Origin: Artocarpus heterophyllus
Lineage: Eukaryota; Streptophyta; Magnoliopsida; Rosales; Moraceae
Direction of reading: 5' to 3'
Length of the DNA: 64,000 nucleotides
Assembly (NCBI GenBank): GCA_025403435.1
Contig: CM046327.1
Coordinates: 13,880,218 to 13,944,217, forward strand
In this document: one piece after another, positions 1 to 12,360 of the stretch
How the letters are laid out: each line of letters opens with the position of its first letter
How positions within the stretch are numbered: position 1 is the stretch's first letter
Made by a program: the position numbers and the translations under genes
Notes under the pieces: generated by a model
The model's database searches: none
Seen by the model: only the letters and a program-made list of their open reading frames with translations
Told to the model about the DNA's origin: nothing

Positions 1-879
1 AACATATATATTGTATTGAGCTTTCACACTCCTTAGCATTGAAAAGAGATGATTATTAATAATTAATTGAAGGTTGGAATTTAAAAGGGGTTGAAGAGTT
101 CAAACAAATGATGATGATGATGATGCCGATGGAAAACCAAAGGGGATGATGAAAGTGATGATGAGACCACTAAGACAAAGTAGTTTCCGGGAAAGTGCCT
201 TCTTCCCCGGGAAAGTCCCTCTCATGATATATATTCAATAAAAAGGTCCACACGAATATGAGGGATGTTATAAGGGTGTTTGACAGATATATTTTGGGCC
301 ATTTTTTTTATTATAAATAATATAAAATTTTTATATATTTTAATAATAATAAAAAAATTATAATATAAAATTTTTATATATTATAATAAAAATAATTTTA
401 ATTAACAGTTTTAATTATCTTATCAAACAACTCATATGTGAAGTATTTTAGGAGAACCTTCTCATCATTCAGGTACCATCTCCACCAATCACGATATTTA
501 TATATATAGCGTGCCTATGACGTATATATGTGTGTATATCTATCTATGTAATTTTCATACGAAGCCCATTAATCTGGACCGTTTGATCTGAGTATCCTAG
601 GCGTCGTACCCTGAGATGCGTTTCCATCATTGTGAGAGTAGGAATATAAAAAATCTATCTGGATTTTCTTTTTCTTTTTCTTTTTCTTTTTCTTTTCAGA
701 TGGGGATTTAGGAATTTAAGCAAAGCCAATAATGGGGGGTCATGAGGGTGAGATGGTTCATGGGGTCTTTGTGGCCCACACATTGAATGGAAAGGAAGCA
801 GTCTGACTTTCGTGGAAAATCCCATGATGAGATTTTGTGAGGGTAAAAGGAGGGCCAATGGTACATCACGTGGGGTTGT
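1..879. other. AT-rich spacer, no gene seen
   Basis: No reading frame here resembles a protein I know. There is a hexanucleotide TTTTTC repeat at about 663-697. It makes a short Lys/Arg-rich frame on the minus strand that is only a repeat translation. The stretch 300-410 is almost pure A/T with an imperfect repeat of AAAATTTTTATATATT. Confidence 0.6.
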
Positions 880-1160
880 GACCCACTGGTTCCCTCAAAG
901 GCATAGCCTGTCACGTGACCACAGCCATAAAGTCCGTCCCCCTTAAAGCCCCTCTTCTATTCTCTTTTGTTTTTCAAGTGAATCATCCTTCCTTTCTTTC
1001 TCCACACGCCTTTCTCACCACCCATTTCTGTGACCCTCTCCTCTCTTGCTCTCTCTCTTCTCTCTCTTTCTTTCTCTCTCTAAGCAACTGAATTATACAG
1101 ACACATACACGTGAGCTAACGTCCCACACCCACACAACCCCACTCCTATTCCTTCAACAT
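880..1160 (+). promoter_or_regulatory. Promoter-like stretch without a visible downstream gene
   Basis: A perfect G-box core (CACGTG) lies at about 912-917 inside TCACGTGACC. It is followed by CCATAAAG/CTTAAAG, a possible weak TATA region, then a long CT-rich tract (about 960-1082) of the kind common in plant 5' leaders, and a second CACGTG at about 1110. No open frame of useful length starts in the next kilobase on the plus strand, so this could drive a non-coding transcript, be the relic of a lost gene, or be chance. Seen: the motifs. Inferred: promoter function. Confidence 0.3.
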
Positions 1161-2103
1161 TATCATAGACTTCAATAATTATTTATTTTCCGGTTATTAT
1201 TATGATTATTATTGTTATTTTACTAATCAATTAAAATTTTTAATTATTCATGACCTCAAGATTGTTTCTTTATCTTTATCCACTCTTTCTTCTTTTCCAA
1301 GACACTGAAAAGCAGGAATGTGGTGTGACTCATTAGTACAGTATGAGTCAGATATGGAGGCTGACAATTAATATCCGGGTTTCTAATAAGTCGATGATTA
1401 TGATCTATATGGAGGCTGACAATTAATATTAATAATATAATCGACGACTTTAGGAACAAAACACAGATAATTTTGTTTGATCGAGTTATCATCTCACAGA
1501 AAAGCATGCTTTGCATGACGTACATAAGGATTTACATACATGGCAATACGGGCTTCTTCCACTACATCTTATAACAAGTCATGCATGAGACAACTTCCAC
1601 ATCATATACAATAATATACATGTTTAACTTAATTTGTCTCCTTATTTAAAAAATAACTTATTAAGGATCCGACTAATCAACATAAATTATCAAAAGAATT
1701 TTTTGTCATTTCATTATCTTGATCGAAACCGGACAAAAGATAGTAGGAAAAAGTATACAAGTCCTTGATCAATAAGAAGGATCGGAAGTGCACAAAAGAT
1801 AAAATCAAAAATTAAATAATATATACTAATCCCTTCATAGATATATTGTTTAACGATTTACAAACACATGTAATTAAAAAAAGAAAAGAAATTATGGAAA
1901 GGTAAAAATGATGATCATGATCAGTAGCTACTATTTTTCTTTCTCTACAATTAATTACACTGATGATCTTCCACTACAAACCCTTAACCAAAAAAAATAT
2001 AGGGGTCATACTCCTTCTCAATATGGAGGGGACAATCCTTTTAATTTGCTTTCCTTTTCTGTTTTTCTTCCTACCATATGTCCTAATTAATGTCTCTAAT
2101 TAA
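1161..2103. other. Spacer downstream of the HD-Zip gene
   Basis: AT-rich with no convincing coding frame. A 23-bp motif (ATATGGAGGCTGACAATTAA plus 3 bases) occurs twice, near 1353 and 1408. The part next to 2103 should include the 3' UTR of the HD-Zip gene transcribed from the right. I cannot fix its poly(A) site. Confidence 0.5.
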
Positions 2104-3333
2104 TCAACAAGCTGCAGAAGGATTGGTGAAGGGATTGTAGAAGTGTGGCTTAGCAGCCAGGGAAAATGGGCTCTTGGCCGATCCGCCGACGACATCTCCG
2201 GCGACACCGCCTCCGATCCTTTCGCAAGACGGACACATGGTGAGCGTCGCCGCTGGCATGTGCATGTACAACGGCTGTGCTATTTTCAAAGCCTTGAGCT
2301 CTTGCAGCTCTTTCTGTAGCCTTCTGTTCTCATCCGTCAGTGTCTCACAGCACTTCTTCAAGAACTCGCAATCCACTTCTGTTTGTTTCAGCTTTGTCCT
2401 GATAAAAGAAAAAAAAAATAATTATGGCCAAATCATATGAGCTAGGAAACATTTTAGGGTTTTTGTTGGAATACAGAGAAAAGATCCTAGATTTTCTGTT
2501 TTATTTTTTTCTTGGGAAAAGTGCTAATTTATGATCTGGGCTGTTTATAATTAATATGTGTGTGTGCATCTATATATATATATATATATTTACCTGGCTC
2601 GCCTATTCTGGAACCATACTTCAACTTGTCTTGGCCGCAGGTTTAACTGTCTAGCTAAAGCTTGCTTTTGTTTCTGTTAATATACACACAAAAAAAATAG
2701 TTATATATAAATTCTTCAAATATGGTAACAATATACGTATTATATATATATAGAGAGAGAGAGAGAGAGATTAATTACAGGATTGAGAGTGCTGTGTTGT
2801 TTGAAGCTTTCTTCCAAGAGGGCGGATTGTTCTTTGTTGAGCCTAAGCTTCTTTCTGGCATTAGTACCATATTCATCTTCATCACTAGTTTTAGACAAAG
2901 AAACTGCTTTCTCAACCTCAATCTCTTGATCACTGCTGAGGTCTCTTTCTCTCTTAACTCTCCCACTAGAGAAAGAAGAGATGGCGCTGTGAGGCGACGC
3001 TTGGCGGTGTAAGCCGTTATCATGAACATTAATGTTGTTATTGTTGTGTAGTACTGACTCCGGATGATTTTGATGATGATCATGAAAACTTTTGTTCACA
3101 TCAATAATGATCTTTCTGTTGTTGTGGTCATGAGCCTCGTCGCCGGTACCATTAGAGAGCCCCAGAGTTAATAAAGAAGGCTCAAAAGCAGTACTAGTTG
3201 TAGTAGAACTAGTGGTGGTCGCTTTCTTGGCAGCGGTGGCGGCGGCTGTTGGTCTCCGGCTTTCTTGGGATGTGGAGAAACCTAAACCTAGAACGAGGCC
3301 TGTGTTGCAAACATGATCGTGATCAAAACCCAT
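2104..3333 (-). CDS. HAT22: HD-Zip class II transcription factor, HAT22/HAT9 type (3 exons)
   Basis: Homeodomain-leucine zipper class II DNA-binding protein. The family acts in the nucleus, binds CAAT(C/G)ATTG-type sites as dimers, and mostly represses transcription in shade, auxin and related responses. Exons read on the minus strand: 3333-2779, 2673-2594 and 2398-2104, giving introns of 105 and 195 bp with GT/AG borders, and a 309-residue product (the family is about 275-300). Order: N-terminus with an EAR-like LVLGLGF (about residues 13-19) and a second LTLGL repressor-like motif; Ser-rich [12 protein letters not shown]; homeodomain from about residue 157 ([19 protein letters not shown]) through [12 protein letters not shown], split by both introns; leucine zipper ([15 protein letters not shown]...LQKELQELK); the class II CPSCE redox motif; and the clade-typical C-terminus PFTNPSAAC. 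All key residues are present, so the gene looks functional. HAT22 and HAT9 are equally close by memory. ATG 3333-3331 gives the conserved MGFD start. Confidence 0.95.
2594..2673 (-). CDS. HAT22: Exon 2 of the HD-Zip gene (recognition helix)
   Basis: This 80-bp exon is too short to stand out as a reading frame. It encodes [20 protein letters not shown] and then FQNRRA, ending two bases into an Arg codon that the first base of exon 3 (2398) completes. It holds helix 3 of the homeodomain with the invariant W, F, N and R. Acceptor AG lies at 2675-2674 and donor GT at 2593-2592 on the minus strand. Confidence 0.93.
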
Positions 3334-3524
3334 TTGGGGAATTCAGAAGAAGAGGAGGACGACGAGGGGGGAGAGAGAGAGAGAGAGAGAGAGAGTGGAT
3401 TTTTGGTGTGTGAAAAAAAGTTTTGGGGGGGATTTGGAGATAAAATGGGTTGAAAGTTAAGGGAGCAAAAGGGTCTTAAGAAGAGGGGGAAGGAGAGAAT
3501 GAATGAGACTTTTTGTGGGGGCAT
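3288..3524 (-). other. Upstream ORF overlapping the HD-Zip start codon
   Basis: An ATG at 3524-3522 opens a 78-codon frame that runs through the GA/CT repeat and ends at 3288, 46 nt inside the HD-Zip coding region and out of frame with it. If the leader extends past 3524, scanning ribosomes would meet this ATG first. The peptide is low-complexity (Ser/Leu/Pro from the repeat), so any role would be in translation control rather than as a protein. Whether the transcript starts upstream of it is unknown. Confidence 0.35.
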
Positions 3525-3780
3525 TTGGGTGGGTGGGTGGGTGGCTATGATTATTGAATCAAAGCAAAGAATGAGTAGAGAAACGAATCTGGGCAATGAG
3601 GGCAAACCAAAAAATTATTAAAAAAAATAAATAAATAAAGAAAGAAAGAAAATTACGATGAAAGTCTCTCTCTATCTCGCTACATAGGTTGACCATTTGA
3701 ACCCCACTACTGTTTTCTCCGTTATTATAACAAACAACAAGGACAATCCCTCTCTCTCTCTCCCTCTCCATCTATCTAAT
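3334..3780 (-). promoter_or_regulatory. Leader and proximal promoter of the HD-Zip gene
   Basis: A (GA)n tract at about 3370-3395 (CT-rich on the transcribed strand), GGGT repeats at about 3527-3543 and a second CT tract at about 3747-3770 precede the start codon. CT-rich tracts are frequent in plant 5' leaders. I see no clear TATA box, and the transcription start cannot be fixed. Confidence 0.4.
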
Positions 3781-5315
3781 GAGATAGAATCCTACAATTC
3801 ACATGGCAGTGGGAAACACACCAAGACGATGATTCGCTCACTCCTCGCCAGCCACTAACATGCCAAATTGTAACTATTCCCACCACTTTCTTTCTCTTAT
3901 ACACCTAAATAAATCACCTACACATACACACACATATATACACACAAATACATGTCAATAGGTGAACCTAAATTTATCAATTATTATCTTGAAAAAGAAA
4001 AAAAATTAATTGTCAATTATTTGTCCACTTTTACTAATTTTCTTGTAAAATTTTTTCTTCCTAGTTTTCTTTTTCTTTTCTTTTCTTTTTTTCCTGTTTC
4101 CTGAACAGTTATTGGCAATAATATGGTGCATATATAGTGGATATTTTGTTGTATTCATTCAAAGATTGCGCCTTTAAGTGATTGCCAAGAAAAATAAATT
4201 AAAAAAAAGAAAGGTCATGATTGGGTATTAATAATATGTTCCCTTTTTGTAATAGACCACATGAACTCTCTCATTCCATGCCTGCTTCAACTGGACTAAA
4301 AGATGGATACTATGTCACCTATTGCTTACCAAAATTGCATTCTTTTTTTTTTTTTTTTTTGCATTTAATTTAATGATGATTGGTAGGCGGCGTTTATTTT
4401 TTCTTTTCTTTGCTTATGAATGCGGTGGAGATAATTAGAAAGGGATGTGCACTATAATTAGCATGGTATGATTACAAGTGTGGTTTCTTTGTTTTCTTGT
4501 TTGTTGTGCGGGAAAAGAAAATTCAATAAAATAATAAAGAGAAAAGTAGGTAGAAGACACCATTGGAGTTTTAATTCAAAAAGTTATAATGGTGCCAGAA
4601 TATGATTCATCAACAAGAATCCGATCTTTGCTTAACTAGAAAGTTGATTAGCTTGTTCTGGGACCTACTTCTCTTCTGTACTAGTACAATAGGGCAGTTT
4701 CAATAATGCTTTGTCGGCAACGCTGATGAGAAGTTAGGTCACCCATAAACCATGATATACCTAAAATAATTATGTAATGTAAAATAATTATAAACAAACG
4801 GCGATTTGCACGAGTTTCTATTTGCCTATCATCATCAACTACATATAATCAACCTTTTTGGGGCAAAATTATTATTTTGAGAACAACTGTTTGATGGTCC
4901 CCCGGACCAGTCATTAACCACAATGTTGTGGTGCACTAATAGTTTTCATGGACATAATGGCCAAAATTACAGGAGATTATCTTTTCTTTCTAACGTGAGG
5001 GATACCAATTTTAATTTTTATTTTTGCAACAATTATTAAATTATTATTAATTTATCGATAAATAGAATTTATTGATCCAATTATCTTTCATACATATATT
5101 AATAAAAATATGACTACTTATAAATTAATACTTAAATCAGAATTCTAGTTGGTGTTCTTAACATTTTGCATCTTTCCCCTTTTTAAGTGATCTAAAGCTA
5201 ACTTGGAGATCAATTTTTTTAACGAATAAATTATGTATAGGGAGAAATAAGAAATTTCGTGTAAGCAAGGACTACCTCAAAGTTATTGGCATATAGTTAG
5301 ATCATCATTTGAACT

Positions 5316-5354
<39 letters not shown>

Positions 5355-7689
5355 GCAGTTAGTTTATGATTTTATGGCTAGTCTTAGGATTCAATTAATG
5401 ATAGGGAGGAAATTGAGCAAAAAAAGTGTTTAATTATATTTAATGTTTATTTTGTTTCTGGGTAAATTTATTGTGAACGGGATACAAGAGATAATACGCA
5501 TACATTGATTAGTGGCTCGAAAATGGGATTATTCAATTGTCAACAAAAGTGTGAGAAATAAAACCAACTTGGTAATCTAAGAATTTTTGAACCGCCATCC
5601 ACATACGGTCAAGGAACTGATTATAAAATTTTGAGCATTTTTCTTCTTGACCCTCAAAAGTTCAAATAAGTACATAATTTCCTTTTCTGTTTTTCTGACC
5701 GCGGAATTCCAATTGACTACTAGGTGAGTAAAAAGCAAGCAATCAGAAGGGCAATCTCTTAATATTGATATTATATTCATTTTTTCTTCATCTTATCTCA
5801 ACCTCATTTCTATAGTATTTTTATTCTAATTTGTAATTTTTTTTATTTTTTTGTGGAATAAAATGAATGTTATACCTGTTTTTTATTCTAAGAAGGAAAA
5901 TTATGTTATACTCGTTTATTAGTGTATGAGAAATATTTGTACAAAAAAGATTTTATTAAAAGCATTATATAAAGCTTTCGTCAGCGAGTGGCTGAACATG
6001 ACCAAAAAGTAAGTTAAGTTGATATTAGCCTTAAAAAATACTGGACCAAAACATTGACTTTGATACAGTGGTTAATGTCATATTGATTACACATCATAAT
6101 ATACAATAATCTGTTTACCCCTTCAAAATTTCACTTTAGAGAGCCATGCATGATTGGGCATAATCTTAAATTCCTTTTTTAAATTAAAACTTTAACTAAT
6201 CTCTCTCTGCAAATCATCAATAGTAACCCATCTAAAATTATAGTTAATTAAACAAGCCTCACCAAAGAATTAAAAATGGTGGTTCTCATGTCATCATATC
6301 ACCATCGATCCTTTCGATGTACAAATTACCCCTATAAGAAAGTATAATCTTTTGCAAGTGTCAAGACAAAAGGCGTGACACGTAACCATTAGAGAAAGGG
6401 CTGGACATATGGCCCCCACAAATGATTTGGTATGATGGGCATTAGATTCCGTGGGGAGTTGATGATTATGGAGCGTAGAAGTCGGTAACGATGGAGAGAG
6501 AGAGAGAGATAGAGAGAGAAAGAGAGAGAGAATTTGGGATAAGGCTTTGGGTGATGTTTTCTTCTTCCTGCCTTTAAGGCTAGCCGACCATGTTTGGTTT
6601 CACTGTGTTATGTGAGAACTAAAGCTCTCATCTTTGCATGTTACAAAGAGGCTGGTGCGCGCGCGTGTAATATGTTCTTTCCATTTTCCATCAAATATAT
6701 GGTATTTTACACTTATACTGTTTTTGCACTTTTTGCACTTTGTTTGTGTTTGGTTTTTCGGCCCTCACTTCAGCAAATTTACGCAATTCACCCAATCGGA
6801 GAAAATAAGGGGAAAAAAATTGACAGTTGATGATAAGACTTTTGTCTACATCGTATAGTGCATGATATAATTGGTGACAATGTTTGTCAGTCCCACGTCC
6901 CTCCAACATACATGTATATTGCTATCTACCATTATTGGATACATGTATCATTACTATTATCGATGTACTTTCGCTTTTTGATGAACCACTTGTTTTTTTT
7001 TTTTTTTTTAATTCTATCGACAAGTATTAAAAAAGTAAGCCATCAATACTCATATGTTTTTTAGTTATTAGAATTTATTGTTATGCATATAAATATTGAT
7101 CTATTTTTGCTTTAATGAATTAATTGTTTTTTTTTTTGTAATTTTATTGGTAGATATTGAAAAAATAATTTGTCAATAAATATTTATTTTTTAATTATTA
7201 AAATTACTAAAAAAGATACTTTTAACTAAATCTAACAATTTAAAAACGTATAATATCAATAGGTTCTTTGCTACTAAAAAGATGTCTTTTTCTTTTATAG
7301 AATTTTAAGCTAATTGCTTTTCACATGTTAATATGACCTTCTAAATTATTACACAAAAATTAAAATTATTTTCTATATAATTTGAGATGAAAGTTTTGTT
7401 TAATTATACAACATGATAATGTGGTGGCCAACTTTTGGTGCCGTTGTCTATTGTAAGGTACTCCGCCATCCATACGGTCCCTGCACGTACGTCAGCAAAG
7501 CATCTAAGCTTTCCTTTAGTCAACTATTCTAAAGCCTGCAACTAGGAAAAGAAAAACATCCCATGCTTCTATTCTGCCTTTTGATCAAGTAGTACTGTTT
7601 GAATATTATTTGGAACTGATTATATCATTGAGGATGTTTCTTAGCACATAATTTTTCAATTTAGCCTGACTAATTTTTTTTTCGTTTTT
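3781..7689. other. Spacer with microsatellites, no gene seen
   Basis: AT-rich. A compound (GT)n(AT)n repeat lies at 5317-5354, an 18-T run near 4344-4361, and a GA tract at about 6491-6532. Short frames around 6594-6909 on both strands are overlapping shadows with no family resemblance. Upstream regulatory sites of the HD-Zip gene may extend into the first part, but none can be assigned. Confidence 0.5.
5317..5354. repeat. Compound microsatellite (GT)11(AT)8
   Basis: Uninterrupted dinucleotide run that changes from GT to AT. Likely length-polymorphic. Confidence 0.95.
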
Positions 7690-8507
7690 GATTTACAACT
7701 TGTCTGAAACGGCTTGCAATAAGCAGTTTTGGTTTATTTAGCTTAAAAGTCGATTTTGGATATGTTTAGACAGATAAGCTAATTGAGTTTTTGACTTTTA
7801 TAAGCCAATTTTAGAACACAGTTTGTCTTTGATGCTTATTAAAAAAGTGTTTATGAAAATTTTTTTATATGCCTTTTTAACCTTTAGTTGTGAATGTTAA
7901 TTAAAAAAATCATTTATGTCTTTGTATTATATTATTTTTTACAACAACAACTGCTTTTTTACTTATTTAACTAAATAAATTTAAAATTCTTTTTCTATTA
8001 ACACTAATTGGAAAATCATGACTTGCTTTTCTTTTTCTTGTTTAGAAGTAAAATTAAAACTATCCTAAATGAGACCTAAGATCCCGTTTTGCAATGATTT
8101 ATTTTCAGCTATTTTTGATTTATTTTATCTAAAAGCTGGTTATAAGCCTCTTTGAATGACTTATAGGAAAGTGCTTATGGCTTTTACAAGCATTTATTGG
8201 AGAAGTCAAACCAATGGTGCTTATGAAAAAAGCATTTATGAAAGCTTTTTTATTTACACTTTTGTCCTTATATTTAAGAATAATAAATTAATAATTTTAT
8301 CCATATCTTTAATTTACACTACTTTTTATATCAATAATAACTTTTAACTTATTTAACCAAACGGATTCAAAAGCTCTTTTAAAATCAAAAACACTTTTCT
8401 ATACACTATCCAAACACTTATTAAAAGCTGTAGCTTATACGTCTCTCTTTTTTACTGCTTAAAAGTAAAAGCACATGCTATCTTAAACAAGACCTAAATA
8501 AGTACAA
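7690..8507. mobile_element. Two related hAT-like non-autonomous elements in tandem
   Basis: Two blocks, about 7690-8082 and 8083-8507, share the same architecture. Each has a left part rich in GCTTATAAG-type words, a central TTATGAAA..GCATTT stretch, and a right part ending in (G/C)TTAGAAGTAAAA or CTTAAAAGTAAAAGC, then CTATC(C/T)TAAA and (A/G)AGACCTAA. The ends GACCTAAGATCCCGTTT and ACCAAACGGATTC resemble the GGxxxCGTTTGG termini of plant hAT-type MITEs. Neither block has a transposase frame. Exact borders and target duplications are not visible. Confidence 0.35.
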
Positions 8508-10469
8508 AAAATATGATCTAATTAATGCCAAAGGAAGTATATATGGCCTTTTTGCCATCATCAGTATCAGGGCCAAAAATTGCTATCCCCGTTTTCTTTA
8601 TTTGCATGCTATGCAAGACTGAGGAAGAATGGGAATGGAAACCTTTTGAAAGGCTTTCTGATCCTTCCAGAGTTTCTTTATACATTTCTTTTTCATTTCA
8701 CAACTCAATTGATTGTTATTAAATTTCCAAATAAATCCTTGCACGGAGTAAAGAGTATAGGTATCAGAAAGGGGCATTGTTGTCTTTGCGGATTTTCAAT
8801 TTGAACATACGAAGAAGTTCTTTTTTCTTTTTTTGGTATTGAACATATACAAATAAAAGAATTTTATTACTCTAGGAAAAAGGGTAATGACATAGGCAAA
8901 AGAGCAGCCCTTGCTGACAAAAAGGATCTAAATATGCACAAAGTTCTCACTAATGAGAAAAAGAAATAACATAATTAAAGAGAAAGCAAAAAAGTTATTA
9001 ATTAGGAGGAATATATATCGGTGACAAAGAATCATTTTGGTATTGGACAACACAGGTCTAGTCAGAGTATAACATACGTGTATCGTTTATTCTTTAATTT
9101 TTTTTCCCCAAGGGGGGATAGTACATGGCATAAACAAACGCACCGACTTTCAATAAAGAAAAAGAAGAAAAGAGACTAATAACATATAGCTTGTCCCACT
9201 AGAACTCTCTTTTCCATGAACTTGTTGGGTGAAGCTTTCATGCGGAACCATCATACTTGCGTTTAAAAGTTGTGAAAGCAAAGACCCATGTCACCCCCCC
9301 ATTATGGTGACTGCCCTCCCATTAGCTAGAGAGAGAAAGAGAGAGATAAAGAGAGAGTACTCTACTAGGAGTTAATGGGTCCCACATCGAAGGCTTGGGG
9401 GCAGTGGGGATGTAAGATAGCCTAGAATTGACTAGGTGGTTGGGGTTAAGGGGCGAAAACGGTTGGAAGAACTTGCCGGCTATCTTGTGCCGCAAAGTTG
9501 AGGCACTAGGGCCCATGCAGTGTAGGTGTATTCACATAAAAGAGGGAGAGTTACTCTCCCGAATCCCTATAGAAAGGAGGTTTCAATAGGGTAAGTATCG
9601 AGTATGGAATACTTCTTTGTGGAGGAACATATCATGCTTATCTCTCGATGTGTGTCCACGTCTAGGGCACGTGTCCCTCACCTGTATGTGCACAAGCATG
9701 ACACACACACACACACATCCTGATATATTATCCAACACTTCCCTTTGGGAATCAATTAGCAAAATTGATGATGAATGATGTGTGTCCTAATACTAATCAG
9801 TGTTAAACTACTAATGATTAAAAAATGTTACAATTGTTAAACCTATTGTTCCACTGGCTTGGTAGCTAGTTTTGGCATGTAGTATGGCATCTTTCAACTT
9901 TCTAGGGTTCTTGGCACTAATTCGGCCCATCATTAACCATCATGCCGGTTTCACGCAAAATGGTTATAGATTTCATTGATTTCATTTTTATGGAGTCATC
10001 CATTGAAAGGATGTTGCAAAAGTTAACGCCTTGAGACGTTCTCATGGGTCCAGTTAGTCGTCTCAAGGCAAGTGGCCTCGACAGTGGAAAATTGACTCCA
10101 ACATTTCCAACCGATTAAATTTGAATAGAAAATCATCACACTTAAAAAGGGGATTTTACCAATTTCAACTCTCAAATGCTAAAATTAAGATCATCATTTG
10201 GGTTGGTGGATCAGGTAATCTACGGTTAAGGTTTTTGTGACTTCATAGATAACTCCAGATTTTAATCTGGCTAGAAAAATCTATTATTATGCAGGTATAC
10301 ACACATTTTTATGAACTTTTCTTGGGAGTATCCCCAGATTTTTTTTAGATAGCTAAAGGAATTGGGATACCACTTTGAGTGGATGACACAATGTTGGATG
10401 GATCTTTAGGTCACTATACTAGAGTGTTAGTAGATCTTAGACTTGACAAGTAACTTACCCGCGATTTTA
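8508..10469. other. Spacer, no gene seen
   Basis: No frame resembling a known protein. It contains a GA tract at about 9329-9358 and an (AC)n repeat at about 9700-9717. The short minus-strand frame at 9322-9516 runs through the GA tract and has no family features. Confidence 0.5.
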
Positions 10470-11761
10470 CACTATTACACATGGAGTCTTAGACAACGGT
10501 TTTAAACCATCATATATCTAAAGATAAGACGATGATTAGGCAAACTGTCATCTTATCAATGACGTAGAATGTCTTACACATTAGATGATGGCTTTGAACC
10601 ATCGTCTAATGTATACGTGGACCAGGCAATGGCGCGAATGGTGATATATTATACAACAGTTTCTAGATAAAACCATTGTCTAATATATTTTTGCTTTTTA
10701 TATTAGATGATTTCTTCAGGAAACCATTGTGTAAAGTCTTGCACTGCCCAACCACTGAGCTGATTTTTATCGTTTGTCCCATGAGTGGCCTTCCCATATT
10801 CAATCCGTTATATTAGTCACAATCAAAGATGTCAATTTTACCCACAAACCCACAACTAGGACCCATATTAAACAGGATAGGAAAAACCCGGTTATAAATA
10901 GGTTAAAATTTTAAATGGGTTAAATGTGTAACTCGTCACGGTTTATGGGGCGGGGACAGATATAAAGGTCCTTGACCATTTTCCCAGTTTACTTGCCATG
11001 TTTAATTTGTATTATATTTTTAAATTGAATATATCACATAAATATACATAATTCTACGTATAATGTTATATTATATAATATCTAAAAAAATCAAGAAAAA
11101 ATAATTTTCTTTTATTTTTAACTTATAGACCTATATAGGTGTGTTAATTATTTATTTATTTTATTATGAAAATAATTAATTAGGTAAATGGGTTACCATG
11201 AGTACCTCAAACTCGTGATGGGGAAACCCGTCCTATCTCCTGCTAATTTATCAAAGTTGATGGGGCGATGATGGGCTCGTTGTTGGTCGCGGGGCTGGTT
11301 AGCGAAAAGATTACCTGGTCTCAAATCTGCCCCATTGCCATCCCTAGTCACAATTCACTGATGGTGATAAAGCAACATTTAAAAAAACATTAAACTAACG
11401 AAGTATAATAACAATTCAATTAATACATGGTTTAAATGAATTAAGAATTTAATAAATCTATGGTTTATATGTGCCGTTGTATATCATCTTCTTATTCATC
11501 AAACATCTCCCTCATATACTCATCAGCATAAATTATTGGCTTGTCATGACTTGTGTCCCCCAATCATAACATCTTGGATGTGCTAGCACAAGAAATTCAG
11601 TAAACCCTTAAGGCGCATTGAAGGTCACTAACTTCAACTCATTTAATGCCCTAAATACAATGGGTCAAAATGCAATCAATCAAAATATATATGCTATAAA
11701 TTAGTAATAATAATTAATATAGTTAACAACAATACACTTACAATTGAATCATTTTTTTTTT

Positions 11762-12360
11762 AATTTAGGCTGTACTTTATTGCCAAGTAGAGCCAACCAT
11801 ATTATCCTATCCTTTTGGGAGTAAAAGAGGGCCAATATATGATAACCTCTACCATTATATGGCATAAAATAACATCATCTAGCTCTTCCTTTATTCAAAA
11901 ACTCACGACGCATCCCTGCTCGTCCTACAATCACAACCTTAGCTTCCAATTAGTCTAGCACATAAGAAGTGATCGTTAGATTGATGAACTCATGTTGAGT
12001 TGGATTTTTGCGAAGCAATGGTGCCATACATAACTATGTACAAAAAAACAAAAATCGTTATCTATTACAAGTAACAAGTAGAAAGAAAAAAATAAAAAAT
12101 TGTTGACAATTAAGGAAAAGTGAAGAGATAGTTTTACATCTCATGTATGCCAGGACATACCCCACACTAATTTGAGTAAAGTAGGTGAACCATTCAATGT
12201 TCTTGGTATTAATAAAAAGGGGTAAACCCTCGATATGGGTGATGTCATAAGGCCTCATAATAACAATTGTGTTCGAAGTGTTCATAAATTCTTTTGAGTA
12301 CCTATATAAGCTTTTCATTTTTGGAGACAATTCTTCCAAATCATCAATTGCTTGAATCAC
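11762..12360 (-). pseudogene. Ulp1-like/CACTA protein remnant
   Basis: The minus frame ending near 12130 carries LPLFINTKNIEWFTYFTQIS and then VGYVLAYMRC, a pattern I associate with the region before the Ulp1-like cysteine protease domain in plant CACTA proteins. Further along, 11865-11762 reads PYNGRGYHILALFYSQKDRI then IWLALLGNKVQPK. That resembles the family motif around H-W-x-L-x-V-I and x-W-x-DPLG, with the Trp after His and the Asp of DPLG both lost. The open frames are separated by stops, so this is a dead copy. The assignment rests on remembered family patterns. Confidence 0.4.

Noticed and set aside
1353..1430. Repeated ATATGGAGGCTGACAATTAA as a regulatory site pair
   Set aside because: Only two copies in AT-rich spacer, with no match to a known binding site. 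A small duplication is the simpler explanation.
2722..3083. Frames of 96 and 102 codons on both strands over HD-Zip exon 1
   Set aside because: They overlap the confirmed HD-Zip coding exon in other frames and have no independent features.
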